This document shows positions 16,008 to 23,652 of a DNA stretch of 35,507 nucleotides, piece after piece. Every line of letters starts with the position of its first letter. The stretch's first letter is position 1. The notes under the pieces are model-generated. The model did not search any database, was not told the DNA's origin, and saw only the letters and a list, made by a program, of their open reading frames with translations. The DNA is taken from positions 1 to 35,507 of the forward strand of contig NZ_BCYX01000039.1 in NCBI RefSeq assembly GCF_001598415.1. Reading direction: 5' to 3'. This stretch comes from Sphingomonas mali NBRC 15500 (lineage in GTDB: Bacteria > Pseudomonadota > Alphaproteobacteria > Sphingomonadales > Sphingomonadaceae). The position numbers were made by a program, and so were the translations under genes.

Positions 16008-16931
16008 ATGGGACACGAAATCGAGCGCCGCGAGGCGTTGAAATGCATGGCCTGGGCGGGCACCGGCGCGCTCTATGCGCTAAGCGGCGGCATCGCCCGC
16101 AGCGCGATCCTGGACGGCGCGGGCACTGGCGCCGCACCGGCGGCCGGGTTCACCTTCCTGCAGCTGAGCGACAGCCATATCGGCTTCGACAAGGCGGCCA
16201 ACCCCGATGCGCGCGCGACCTATCGCGAAGCGATCGCCAAGGTGAAGGCACTGGCGGTCAAGCCCGACTTCATCATCCACACCGGCGACATCACGCAGCT
16301 GTCCCGCGATAACGAATTCGACGACGCCGATCAGATTCTGCGCGAGACCGGGATTCCGGCTTTCTTCGTGCCGGGCGAGCACGACATGGTCGACGAAGGC
16401 GGCGGCAAGGCGTTCCTGACGCGCCACGGCAAGGGCAGCAAGGGCGCCGGCTGGTTCAGCTTCGACCATCAAGGAGTGCATTTCGTCGGGCTGGTCAACG
16501 TCGCCGACCTCAAGCCCGGCGGCATGGGCAATCTCGGTGCAGCGCAGCTCGCCTGGCTCAAGGCCGACCTGGCCGGCCGCGGCGCGTCGACCCCGATCGT
16601 GGTGTTCGCGCATATCCCGCTCTGGACCGTCTACGAACAATGGGGCTGGGGCACCGGCGACGCGCAGGCCGCGCTCGCTTTACTCAAGCGCTTCGGGTCG
16701 GTGACCATCCTCAACGGCCATATCCACCAGATCGTGCAGAAGGTCGAAGGGCGGATGACCTTCCACACCGCGCGATCGACCGCTTTCCCGCAGCCCGCGC
16801 CGGGCACCGCCCCCTCGCCCGGCCCACAAGTCGTGCCGCCGGGCCAACTCCGCTCGGTGCTGGGGATCACCGACGTGACCTTGCGCCGCGGAGATCAGCG
16901 GATCGCGCTGATCGATTCCACGCTCGCCTGA
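16008..16931 (+). CDS. Exported calcineurin-like metallophosphoesterase
   Basis: 307 residues. The N-terminus has RREALKCMAW followed by a hydrophobic stretch, a probable twin-arginine (Tat) signal, so the folded metalloenzyme would be exported. The dimetal motifs appear in order: LSDSHIG (Asp55, His57), HTGD (Asp94), GEHD (123-126), AHIPLW and NGHIHQ. The third motif is GEHD where most of the family has GNHD, so the bridging Asn position is Glu. Members hydrolyse phosphomono- or diesters; the substrate is unknown. GGAGCGAGG lies just upstream of the ATG. It is first in a four-gene operon and 17 nt from the cupredoxin gene, which suggests it is an output of the sigma factor encoded downstream. 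Confidence 0.9.
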   Translation: MGHEIERREALKCMAWAGTGALYALSGGIARSAILDGAGTGAAPAAGFTFLQLSDSHIGFDKAANPDARATYREAIAKVKALAVKPDFIIHTGDITQLSRDNEFDDADQILRETGIPAFFVPGEHDMVDEGGGKAFLTRHGKGSKGAGWFSFDHQGVHFVGLVNVADLKPGGMGNLGAAQLAWLKADLAGRGASTPIVVFAHIPLWTVYEQWGWGTGDAQAALALLKRFGSVTILNGHIHQIVQKVEGRMTFHTARSTAFPQPAPGTAPSPGPQVVPPGQLRSVLGITDVTLRRGDQRIALIDSTLA

Positions 16932-16948
16932 ACCTTTGGAGATCCCAG

Positions 16949-17350
16949 ATGCACTCTCGTTTGATGATTGCCGTGCTCATTCCTGTTGCGGCGGTCACGA
17001 CCTCGCTTGCCTCGGGCCGCGCCCATCCCCCTGTCGCGGCATCGGCCCGGGGCAAGACCTTGTCGGCTCGCCCCGCTGCGCCGACAGCTGCCGCCGGTCC
17101 GGTCGCGGTCCATATCTCCAACTTCACGTTCGGCCCGAAAATGGTGACGGTGAAGGTCGGCCAGACCGTCACCTGGACCAATGACGACGACATTCCGCAC
17201 ACCGTGGTCGCCACCGACAAGAGCTTTCGCTCGAAGGTGCTCGATACCGGCCAGTCGTTCAGCTTCACCTTCACCAAGCCGGGCCAGGTCGCCTATTTCT
17301 GCTCGCTCCATCCGATGATGACGGGCAAAGTGACCGTCGCGGCGCGCTGA
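16949..17350 (+). CDS. Exported cupredoxin (amicyanin/plastocyanin-like)
   Basis: 133 residues with a signal peptide (about 1-22) and an Ala/Pro-rich linker before the domain. The cupredoxin fold is clear from HISNFTFGPKMVTVKVGQTV and TWTNDDDIPHTVV. The type-1 copper ligands are His84, Cys118, His121 and Met124, the last three in CSLHPMM, a CxxHPxM pattern like amicyanin. It should carry electrons or bind copper in the periplasm. The start at 16949 is set by TTTGGAG 8 nt upstream; the open frame reaching further upstream overlaps the metallophosphoesterase gene and is not used. The sigma factor gene starts 16 nt after its stop codon. Confidence 0.93.
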   Translation: MHSRLMIAVLIPVAAVTTSLASGRAHPPVAASARGKTLSARPAAPTAAAGPVAVHISNFTFGPKMVTVKVGQTVTWTNDDDIPHTVVATDKSFRSKVLDTGQSFSFTFTKPGQVAYFCSLHPMMTGKVTVAAR

Positions 17351-17366
17351 GGCGGAGGGCGAAGAG

Positions 17367-17972
17367 GTGATCGGCGGCTTTCGCCCGAGATTGGTCGGCG
17401 GTCGGGACGCGAAGCCCGGTCCCGAGCTGCGCTTTCGCGAGCTGATGCTGCCACACCTCGACGCGGCCTATAATCTGGCCCGCTATCTGACCAGCGACGC
17501 GAGCATCGCCGAGGACGTGGTGCAGGAAGCCTTTCTGCGCGCATTTCGGTCGTTCGAGACCTATCGCGGCGGGCCGCCTCGCGCCTGGCTGTTCGCGATC
17601 CTCAGGAATTGCTGGCGCGATCGCGTCGGCGAGCAAATCCGGCGCGAGCGCGTCCTGGTGTCCGACGCGAGCTTGTCCGAAGCGCAGTCCGAGGCGGTTG
17701 CCGGAATTCCGGCGGATAGCGATACGCCGGAGGAATCGCTGGCCCGCGCGCGCGAGGTCGATACGGTGCGCGGGGTGATCGCCGCCCTTCCCGAGCCTTT
17801 TCGCGAAACCCTGATACTGCGCGAGATGGAAGACATGTCGTATCGCGAGATCGCCTCGGTGACCGGCGTGCCGATCGGCACGGTGATGTCGCGCTTGGCC
17901 CGCGCCCGCGAGATGCTGGCGAAGCTGTTGCTTCCAGCGCGCGCCGCCGGGCAACAGGAGCGCCAGGCATGA
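17367..17972 (+). CDS. ECF-type RNA polymerase sigma factor
   Basis: 201 residues. Region 2 is at about residues 28-90 (DAAYNLARYLTSDASIAEDV, then QEAFLRAFRSFETY and PRAWLFAILRNCWRD). Region 4 is at about 130-190 (LPEPFRETLILREMEDMSYR, then EIASVTGVPIGTVMSRLARA), a complete helix-turn-helix for -35 recognition. There is no region 1 or 3, as expected for the ECF group. The start is a GTG with a purine-rich Shine-Dalgarno (GGAGGGCGAAGAG) directly upstream. The next gene overlaps its stop by 4 nt (ATGA), which implies translational coupling to the anti-sigma factor. Its ECF subgroup was not assigned. Confidence 0.92.
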   Translation: MIGGFRPRLVGGRDAKPGPELRFRELMLPHLDAAYNLARYLTSDASIAEDVVQEAFLRAFRSFETYRGGPPRAWLFAILRNCWRDRVGEQIRRERVLVSDASLSEAQSEAVAGIPADSDTPEESLARAREVDTVRGVIAALPEPFRETLILREMEDMSYREIASVTGVPIGTVMSRLARAREMLAKLLLPARAAGQQERQA

Positions 17973-18703
17973 GCTGTCCCGACCCGATGCTGCTCCAGGC
18001 GCTGCTCGACGACGAGCTCGACGCCGCCAATGTCGCGGCGGTCGAAGCGCATCTGCGCGCCTGCCCCGATTGCGCCGCCGAGTTCGAGCAATTGAAGCAT
18101 CTCCACCAGATCGTCGCCGATCCGGCGCTGCGCCACGCCGCGCCCGAAGGCCTGCGCGATCGCGTCGACGCCGCGCTGCCCGCCACTCAGGGCACTGCCA
18201 ATCCGTGGCCCGCGCGGCTCGGCTGGGGCGCCGGCGGGGCGATCGCCGCAGGCCTGGCATTGACGCTCGGCATTCCGCAACAATCGGCCACGAATGGGCT
18301 TGAGCAGCAGATGGTCGCGAGCCATGTCCGTTCGCTGCTCGCCGACCATCTGGTCGATATCCCGACCTCCGACCGTCACGTCGTCAAGCCGTGGTTCAAC
18401 GGCAAGATCGACTTCTCGCCGCCCACCCCCGATCTCAAGGCCGCCGGTTTCCCGCTAGTCGGCGGACGGCTCGATTATATCGGCGGGCGCGTCGTCCCGG
18501 CGATCGTCTATCGCCGCAATCTCCACACGATCAACGTCTTCGCCTGGCCCGCGGGCAAGGCGCCGTCAAGCGAGACGATGGCGACCGACGGCTATACGCT
18601 CGTCCATTGGCGCCAGGGCGATCTCGATTTCTGGGCGGTGTCGGACGTCGCAGCCGGCGATCTCGACCAGTTTCGCACAGCGTTCGTCGCCGCCACCCGC
18701 TGA
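17969..18703 (+). CDS. Zinc-finger anti-sigma factor, membrane-anchored
   Basis: 244 residues. The N-terminal domain has the zinc-binding anti-sigma pattern with HLRACPDC (HxxxCxxC, His30, Cys34, Cys37), which binds the paired ECF factor. A membrane segment lies at about residues 76-95 (WGAGGAIAAGLALTLGI). The remaining 145 or so residues would be periplasmic and include FNGKIDFSPPTPDLKAAGFP and LVHWRQGDLDFWAVSD, as seen in ChrR-unrelated anti-sigma factors of the putative transmembrane RsiW type. The start overlaps the sigma gene stop. The signal that releases the sigma factor is not evident; the neighbouring copper protein makes metal or redox stress a reasonable guess. Confidence 0.88.
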   Translation: MSCPDPMLLQALLDDELDAANVAAVEAHLRACPDCAAEFEQLKHLHQIVADPALRHAAPEGLRDRVDAALPATQGTANPWPARLGWGAGGAIAAGLALTLGIPQQSATNGLEQQMVASHVRSLLADHLVDIPTSDRHVVKPWFNGKIDFSPPTPDLKAAGFPLVGGRLDYIGGRVVPAIVYRRNLHTINVFAWPAGKAPSSETMATDGYTLVHWRQGDLDFWAVSDVAAGDLDQFRTAFVAATR

Positions 18704-18816
18704 ATTTTTGGCGAAACGGTAAAAAACCAGCCGGGACGGGTTTTCATTCGCAACCCAAGTCCTATCTCCTGCGCGCGGGCGCCGATCGGCAGTCCGTTTC
18801 TCTAGGGGAGAATCCA
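18704..18816 (+). other. Gap between anti-sigma factor and DUF1993 genes; weak terminator candidate
   Basis: AAAACC (18723-18728) and GGTTTT (18739-18744) can form a short hairpin ending in four T's. The stem is weak, with mismatches inside, so it is only a possible end for the sigma operon. No promoter could be placed for the next gene. Confidence 0.3.
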
Positions 18817-19323
18817 GTGGCTACCGAACTTTACGCCCTTACCGCGCCTGTTTTCGTGCGCGCGCTGACCAATCTCGACAAGATCATCGACAAGGCCCGC
18901 GCCTTTGCCGCCGACAAGGGGATCGACGAGCAGGACCTGCTCGACGCCCGGCTGATCGAGGACATGGGCAATTTCATCTCTCAGATCCAGCGCGCGAGCG
19001 ATTCGGCCAAGGGCTGTATGGTACGCCTGGGCGGGGTCGAGAACGTCGCGATGGAAGACAATGAAGCGAGCTTCGACGACGTCAAGGCGCGTATCGCCAA
19101 GACGATCGACTTCGTGAAGTCGGTGCCCGCCGACGCGATCAACGGCAAGGAAAATGCCGAGGTCGTGCTCAAATTCCCCAATGGCGAGTTCAAGTTCGCC
19201 GGGCGCGAGTATATGCTCGGCTTCGTCCATCCGAATTTCTATTTCCACGTCACCACCGCCTATGCGCTGTTGCGCATGAAAGGCGTGCCGATCGGCAAGA
19301 TCGACTTCCTGGGCGGCATCTGA
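18817..19323 (+). CDS. DUF1993 family protein
   Basis: 168 residues, cytoplasmic, with no signal peptide or membrane segment. The N-terminal LYALTAPVFVRALTNLDKII and the C-terminal EYMLGFVHPNFYFHVTTAYA followed by LLRMKGVPIGKIDFLGG match the DUF1993 family, which has a four-helix DinB-like fold without an established reaction. The start is a GTG at 18817 with TAGGGGAG (18803-18810) 6 nt upstream. The open frame continues upstream through the anti-sigma gene but that part has no protein-like sequence. The gene stands alone and converges on the phospholipase D-like gene. Confidence 0.85.
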   Translation: MATELYALTAPVFVRALTNLDKIIDKARAFAADKGIDEQDLLDARLIEDMGNFISQIQRASDSAKGCMVRLGGVENVAMEDNEASFDDVKARIAKTIDFVKSVPADAINGKENAEVVLKFPNGEFKFAGREYMLGFVHPNFYFHVTTAYALLRMKGVPIGKIDFLGGI

Positions 19324-19334
19324 TCCTTGGCCGG

Positions 19335-19368
19335 CCGCCGGCGTCACTGATGGCGTCGGCGGTCAGTG
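19335..19368. repeat. Nested inverted repeats between convergent genes
   Basis: CCGCCGGCG (19335-19343) can pair with CGTCGGCGG (19354-19362), and CACTGA (19345-19350) with TCAGTG (19363-19368). The two stems exclude each other. No T-run follows on either strand. The hairpin may stop transcripts from the two converging genes, but it lacks the features of a standard terminator. Confidence 0.35.
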
Positions 19369-21120
19369 TCCGAACAAGAGACGGTCGCGCAGATACTGGC
19401 TGTCGGCCACGTAATAGCGGTCAAACCAGGCCGGCTTGCCACTCAGCGCAGTCGGCTTGGCAAGCGCCAACGGTGTCGCCTCGGCGGGCTTGGCACCCTT
19501 GGGCTTGACCTTCGCGTCCTTCATTTTCGAGCGGAAGTGCAAGTGATCGAATAACCGCACCGCCTCGATCGCATATGCGGTGGCGACAATCGGGTCCTGG
19601 ATCATCACGAGGTGATCGCCGTTACCGCCCTCGCCGCTCGGTGAGAGGTTGGACGATCCGGTAAAGACCTTGGCGGTCGGCAGGCCGAAATCGGTGACAA
19701 CGAATTTGTTGTGCAGGTTGATGCCTTTCCCGCCCTGCCATTCGGCACCGAACGGCGGCGGCGCGTTCTTCGCGAGATAGCCGAAGTCGACCACGCCGAT
19801 TGTGCCGTCGGGCTTGTAGACATCGAGCTTGCTCGGCTTGGCCTCGGCGCCCGGTTTGGGCTCGGCGCTGGCCTTGTCGACCACGCCGTAGCTGAACAAC
19901 GGTCGGGTCGCGAGACGATCGATTGCGGTGCGCACCGATCCGCTCTTCGTCTGGTTGAGAAAGGCGATCGAGAAGAAGACCGACGAGGTCGCCTGATCGA
20001 TCGCCGCGCCAACCGGGGACAGCCCGATCTCTTTATCGGAATGCGGCGACAGCGCGATTTGCACGATCGGCTTGCCCGGCGTCGCAAAGGCGTACCATTT
20101 GCGAGCCATCTCCGATGCCGAGAATGTCTCCGGCTGGTGAAACGCTGCGTCGAAATAATCGCCGAACAGCCCGGCGATATCGAGATCGCTGAACAGCAGT
20201 GCGTTGTTCGCCTGGATGTAGAAGCCACGGTAGCTGAAGTTGGTCGACCCGAGCAACACGCGCTGCGCCACTCCGTTGCGCCGCAGGATGATCACCTTGT
20301 TGTGCTGCAGGCCCTTGAATTTCATCCGCACCACCTGGCCACCGGTGCTCGCCAACAGCCGCGCGGATGCCTTCCCTTCGGCGCCGTCGGGCTGATTGTG
20401 GTCCTTGGGGCTGTCGTCGATCACCGCGCGCAGCCGCGGCCCGAGTTTCTCGAGACGGTCGACCAGCCAGCCGAGATTGAGGTCATAGGCAAAGAAATCC
20501 ACCGTCAGCGTCGTGTCCGCGACTGCCTCGTCGACCAGCGATTGTACGATCGCCGCCGCTTCGAAGCCGAGCCAGGTATAAGGGTTGTCGTCGCTCGCCG
20601 CTGCCGGGTCGAACGGCGGCGCGAACTCCAGGCCGACAGCGTTGGTCGCCGGCAGGATATCGGCGCGGTTCCCGAACTTGTCGCGATAGGCTTGCGACGA
20701 AGCGAATGCGCGAGTGAAACCGATGTCGAGGAACCCCGGATGAGTGACGGGATTGAGGTTGATGGTGGCGACCAGTTGCGTTCCGGCGACCAGCGACCCC
20801 TCCGCCGGCATGTGCATCTTGGTCACGCGATAGGAATAGAGCCCATCGATCGGATCATAGGGGAAATGCACCCAGCGGAACTTCTGAAAGGGCGCCTCGG
20901 TCGAGGGGAATTGGACGTCGCCATTGACCTTGCTTCCCACCGGATAGGAAAAGGCCAGGCGATTGCGCAGCGGCGCGAAGTCGGTTCCGCCCGGGCGCAG
21001 GACTTCGATCGCGAAGCCGACGAGATCGGGTTCCGGCGCGTCGACGTCCATGCCGATCAGACACATGCGTTCGCCGCGCCACAATTTGAGGTGGAATCCG
21101 TCCTTGCTGGCGCTGTCCAT
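19363..21120 (-). CDS. Phospholipase D-like protein
   Basis: 585 residues with two phospholipase D half-sites. The first is HNKVIILR followed by LLGSTN (His at residue 273), the second LHNKFVVTD followed by FTGSSN (His at residue 470). The first lacks the Asp of the HxKxxxxD motif and has Arg there; His and Lys are kept in both. The roughly 180 residues before the catalytic part are not recognised. No signal peptide or membrane segment is visible, so a cytoplasmic place is likely. The start at 21120 (ATG) is preferred over a TTG 18 bp upstream because AGGGGG sits 7 nt before it. It lies 67 bp downstream of modC on the same strand and may share its transcript. Confidence 0.85.
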   Translation of the reverse strand: MDSASKDGFHLKLWRGERMCLIGMDVDAPEPDLVGFAIEVLRPGGTDFAPLRNRLAFSYPVGSKVNGDVQFPSTEAPFQKFRWVHFPYDPIDGLYSYRVTKMHMPAEGSLVAGTQLVATINLNPVTHPGFLDIGFTRAFASSQAYRDKFGNRADILPATNAVGLEFAPPFDPAAASDDNPYTWLGFEAAAIVQSLVDEAVADTTLTVDFFAYDLNLGWLVDRLEKLGPRLRAVIDDSPKDHNQPDGAEGKASARLLASTGGQVVRMKFKGLQHNKVIILRRNGVAQRVLLGSTNFSYRGFYIQANNALLFSDLDIAGLFGDYFDAAFHQPETFSASEMARKWYAFATPGKPIVQIALSPHSDKEIGLSPVGAAIDQATSSVFFSIAFLNQTKSGSVRTAIDRLATRPLFSYGVVDKASAEPKPGAEAKPSKLDVYKPDGTIGVVDFGYLAKNAPPPFGAEWQGGKGINLHNKFVVTDFGLPTAKVFTGSSNLSPSGEGGNGDHLVMIQDPIVATAYAIEAVRLFDHLHFRSKMKDAKVKPKGAKPAEATPLALAKPTALSGKPAWFDRYYVADSQYLRDRLLFGH

Positions 21121-21187
21121 CGCGTCGCCCCCTGCCAAGTGAGATACGGGCCGTTTTATAGCATCGGACGATGACAGACCCGCGAAT

Positions 21188-21799
21188 TCAGGTCCGGATC
21201 GGGTCGATCTCCACCATCGTCGTCGCCAGCCGCTCGGCCTGGAGACGATCGTGCGTCACCATCAGGATCGGCAAGCGCAGTCGGTCGCGGATGTCGACGA
21301 TCGCGCCCTCCACCTCGGCGGCTCGACCGCGATCGAGCGAGGCGGTCGGTTCGTCGAGCAGCAGGAAGGCGGGATCGCTGAGCAATGCGCGGCCGATCGC
21401 GACGCGTTTCGCCTCCCCACCCGATAGCGTCCGCGGCCAGCGGTCGAGCAAATGCGCGATGTCGAGCAATTGAACGACGTCATCGATCGCCGCCGCCCGC
21501 CCCGCGCCGTAGCGGAGGTTCGCCGCCACACTCAGATGCGGGAACAGCCGCGATTCCTGGAAGACATAGCCGGCGCGCCGGCGCTCCGGCGGCACGTCGA
21601 TACCGTCGCCGAACAGCTCAACCCCACCGACCCGGATATGGCCACGATCGGGCCGCAGCAGCCCGGCCACCATATGGAGCACGCTGGTCTTGCCCGCGCC
21701 CGAGGGGCCGAACAGCACAGTCAGGCCTTCACCCGCTTCCAGCCGCAGCGCGATCTCGGCATCGCCGAGCCGCTTCGAGACATGGAGATCAAACGCCAT
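21188..21799 (-). CDS. modC: Molybdate ABC transporter ATP-binding protein
   Basis: 203 residues. The ATPase landmarks are complete: Walker A GPSGAGKTS at 31-39, Q-loop Gln81 (YVFQESR), signature LSGGEAKRVAIGRAL from 125, Walker B LLLDE at 146-150, and H-loop His183. It ends soon after the H-loop, so the C-terminal TOBE (molybdate-binding) domain found in E. coli ModC (about 350 residues) is missing; short ModC forms without it exist in other bacteria. It powers molybdate uptake with ModB and ModA. Its start overlaps the end of modB by 11 nt. The signature has Lys where Gln is usual (SGGEAKR). Confidence 0.92.
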   Translation of the reverse strand: MAFDLHVSKRLGDAEIALRLEAGEGLTVLFGPSGAGKTSVLHMVAGLLRPDRGHIRVGGVELFGDGIDVPPERRRAGYVFQESRLFPHLSVAANLRYGAGRAAAIDDVVQLLDIAHLLDRWPRTLSGGEAKRVAIGRALLSDPAFLLLDEPTASLDRGRAAEVEGAIVDIRDRLRLPILMVTHDRLQAERLATTMVEIDPIRT

Positions 21800-22463
21800 G
21801 AACCATCGCCGCGCGCATCCGTCGTGCGAGCAATTCCGACGCTACCAGTGCCGCCAGCGCCACGGCGACCGACAGTGCCGATAGTCTGAGCGCGATCGCG
21901 TCGCCGTCGGGGCGTTGCAGCGCGGCGTAGATCGCCAGCGGCAAGGTCTGGGTCTGGCCCGGCACGTTGGAGACGAAGGTGATCGTCGCGCCGAATTCGC
22001 CGAGCGACCGCGCGAAACCGAGCACGGTGCCGGCCAGCAGGCCCGGCAGGCTCAACGGCAAGGTGATCGTCCAGAAGACGCGCCACGGACCGGCACCCAA
22101 TGTCCGCGCCGCGCCTTCGAGCCGGCGGTCGACCGCTTCGATCGACAGCCGGATCGCGCGCACCATCAGCGGCAGTGCCATGACCCCGGCGGCGATCGCC
22201 GCGCCGGTCCAGCGGAACAGCACGCTATCGCTCAAGAAACCGAGCGGCCCGCCCGGTGCGAAGGCCAGCAGCAGGAACCAGCCGGTGACCACCGGCGGCA
22301 CGACCAGCGGGAGATAGACGATCGCCTCGATCAGGATTTTGCCCGGGAAGCGGCCCCGCGCAAGCAGCCAGGCGATCGCGAAGGCGATCGGCAGCGCCGC
22401 GAGCGTCGCGACGAGGCCTACCCGTAGCGACAGCGCGACGATTCCCCATTCTTCGGGGGTCAG
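21789..22463 (-). CDS. modB: Molybdate ABC transporter permease
   Basis: 224 residues with about five membrane segments and the family motif EGAARTLGAGPWRVFWTITL, the loop that contacts ModC. YLPLVVPPVVTGW and GFARSLGEFGATITFVSNVP also match ModB closely. The proposed start is CTG at 22463-22461: it overlaps the modA stop as CTGA, has GGGGAGG 5 nt upstream, and gives LTPEEW, which aligns with the E. coli ModB start (MILTDPEW). No ATG, GTG or TTG in this frame lies near it, and the next upstream ATG is deep inside modA. The product length then equals E. coli ModB (229) within a few residues. Confidence 0.9.
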   Translation of the reverse strand: MTPEEWGIVALSLRVGLVATLAALPIAFAIAWLLARGRFPGKILIEAIVYLPLVVPPVVTGWFLLLAFAPGGPLGFLSDSVLFRWTGAAIAAGVMALPLMVRAIRLSIEAVDRRLEGAARTLGAGPWRVFWTITLPLSLPGLLAGTVLGFARSLGEFGATITFVSNVPGQTQTLPLAIYAALQRPDGDAIALRLSALSVAVALAALVASELLARRMRAAMVHGV

Positions 22464-23236
22464 CGCAGCCTCCCCGGCGTAGTGAAACCGAACCGCGCGA
22501 AGATCGCACGGCCGCGCGGCGACAGCAGGAAGCGGCGGAACCCCTCGGCCTCCGGATTGGTCGACCGCGCCAATCGGGCGATCGGATACAGGATCGGCGG
22601 ATGGCTGGCCGGTGGAAACACGCCGGCCACGCGCACTTTGGACGATGCCTTGGCGTCGGTCAGGTAGACGATCCCGAACGGCGCCGCGCCGCGCTCGACC
22701 AACGCCAATGCCGCGCGGACATTCTCCGCACGCACGACCCTCGGGGCGACCGCAGTCCAGGCGCCGAGCTTCTCGAGCGCCGTCTTGCCGTATTTGCCTG
22801 CCGGCACGCTGTCGGGGTCGGCCATCGCCAGCGGCCCCGCACCCAACAGGCGCGCGAGTCGAACTCCGCCGTTCGGAATCGACGAATGCCGTCCGGCGGG
22901 TTCGACGACTACCAGCCGATTGCCGACCAGGTCGGCGCGCGTTCCCGCCGCGAGCAGAGCTTTGTCCGCGAGTGCGTCCATCCACTCCTCATCGGCCGAG
23001 ACGAACAGATCGCCCGGCGCGCCCGCTTCGGCCTGGCGCGCCAAAGTCGACGACGCGGCGAACGAGATCACCGGCCGAGGATGCCCCGCCTTTGTCCAGA
23101 CATCCGCCGCAGCGGTCAGGGATTCCTGCAGGCTTGCCGCGGCCAGCACGATCGGCGCTCGGGCAGCGGACGCGGCACCGATCGACCACGCGGCCAATCC
23201 GGCCAGGACGAGACGGCGCGTGAACGACTGCATCAT
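22460..23236 (-). CDS. modA: Molybdate ABC transporter substrate-binding protein
   Basis: 258 residues. The N-terminus SFTRRLVLAGLAAWSIGAAS is a signal peptide with paired Arg and may use Tat or Sec. The mature protein has the ModA landmarks LAAASLQESL, ISFAASSTLARQ, GAPGDLFVSAD, ADPDSVPAGKYGK and GIVYLTDA. It captures molybdate (or tungstate) in the periplasm and hands it to ModB. The start at 23236 is the first of two ATGs; a further in-frame ATG at 23248 inside the upstream hairpin is possible, and no strong Shine-Dalgarno separates the choices. The frame stays open further upstream, through the end of the neighbouring gene, but that is not signal-peptide-like. Confidence 0.92.
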   Translation of the reverse strand: MMQSFTRRLVLAGLAAWSIGAASAARAPIVLAAASLQESLTAAADVWTKAGHPRPVISFAASSTLARQAEAGAPGDLFVSADEEWMDALADKALLAAGTRADLVGNRLVVVEPAGRHSSIPNGGVRLARLLGAGPLAMADPDSVPAGKYGKTALEKLGAWTAVAPRVVRAENVRAALALVERGAAPFGIVYLTDAKASSKVRVAGVFPPASHPPILYPIARLARSTNPEAEGFRRFLLSPRGRAIFARFGFTTPGRLR

Positions 23237-23237
23237 G

Positions 23238-23262
23238 CCGCCGCGCATACACCGCGCGGCGG
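23238..23262 (-). promoter_or_regulatory. Perfect 9-bp hairpin just before modA
   Basis: On the minus strand CCGCCGCGC (23262-23254) pairs fully with GCGCGGCGG (23246-23238) around a 7-nt loop. It sits in the 31-nt gap between the monooxygenase stop and the modA start and occupies the place of the modA ribosome binding site. No T-run follows, so it is not a standard terminator. It could adjust modA translation or mRNA stability. Confidence 0.4.
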
Positions 23263-23267
23263 ACGCC

Positions 23268-23585
23268 TCAAAGCACGCGATAGGTGGCGATGTCGGCGCG
23301 AATACCGTGCGTGGCAAAAAAGGCGTTGCGATCGAACCGCCGCTTCGCCTGGTGGCGCGCGATCGCGGCGGCGACGATCGGGATCACCTCATCGCTTTCC
23401 CATTCGGCGACGGTGACGAAGTTATACTCGCCCGGGCCGCCGACCTGTTCGAGCAAATCGTGGCGCACGAAGCCGGGTTGCGTGCGCATCACGGCATCCG
23501 TCTCGTCAACGGCGTCGATGAACGCCTGGCGCGCCGCATCCGGCACGATGAACTTGTCGACGCGATAAAAGGGAGCAGTAGCCAT
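23268..23585 (-). CDS. ABM-family monooxygenase-like protein
   Basis: 105 residues, small dimeric alpha+beta barrel type (antibiotic biosynthesis monooxygenase superfamily). The landmarks are YRVDKFIVPDAARQAFIDAV at the start, GFVRHDLLEQ and YNFVTVAEWES in the middle, and a C-terminal helix and strand. Members oxidise quinones, haem or polyketides without a bound cofactor, or are only structural relatives; the substrate is not readable. The start at 23585 has AGGAG about 9 nt upstream. The gene diverges from soxR, and a SoxR-box-like dyad lies in its promoter, so redox-triggered expression is likely. modA starts 31 nt after its stop codon. Confidence 0.8.
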   Translation of the reverse strand: MATAPFYRVDKFIVPDAARQAFIDAVDETDAVMRTQPGFVRHDLLEQVGGPGEYNFVTVAEWESDEVIPIVAAAIARHQAKRRFDRNAFFATHGIRADIATYRVL

Positions 23586-23652
23586 GAACAATGTCTCCTG
23601 ATGGTCTGAACCAGGCGCCGAGCCGATTGCCGGCACCGGGAGACGCGCCTAT

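Noticed and set aside
13600..16137. 845-codon minus-strand open frame opposite the TonB-dependent receptor
   Set aside because: Codon-bias shadow of the receptor gene; it also runs through the terminator at 15914-15949.
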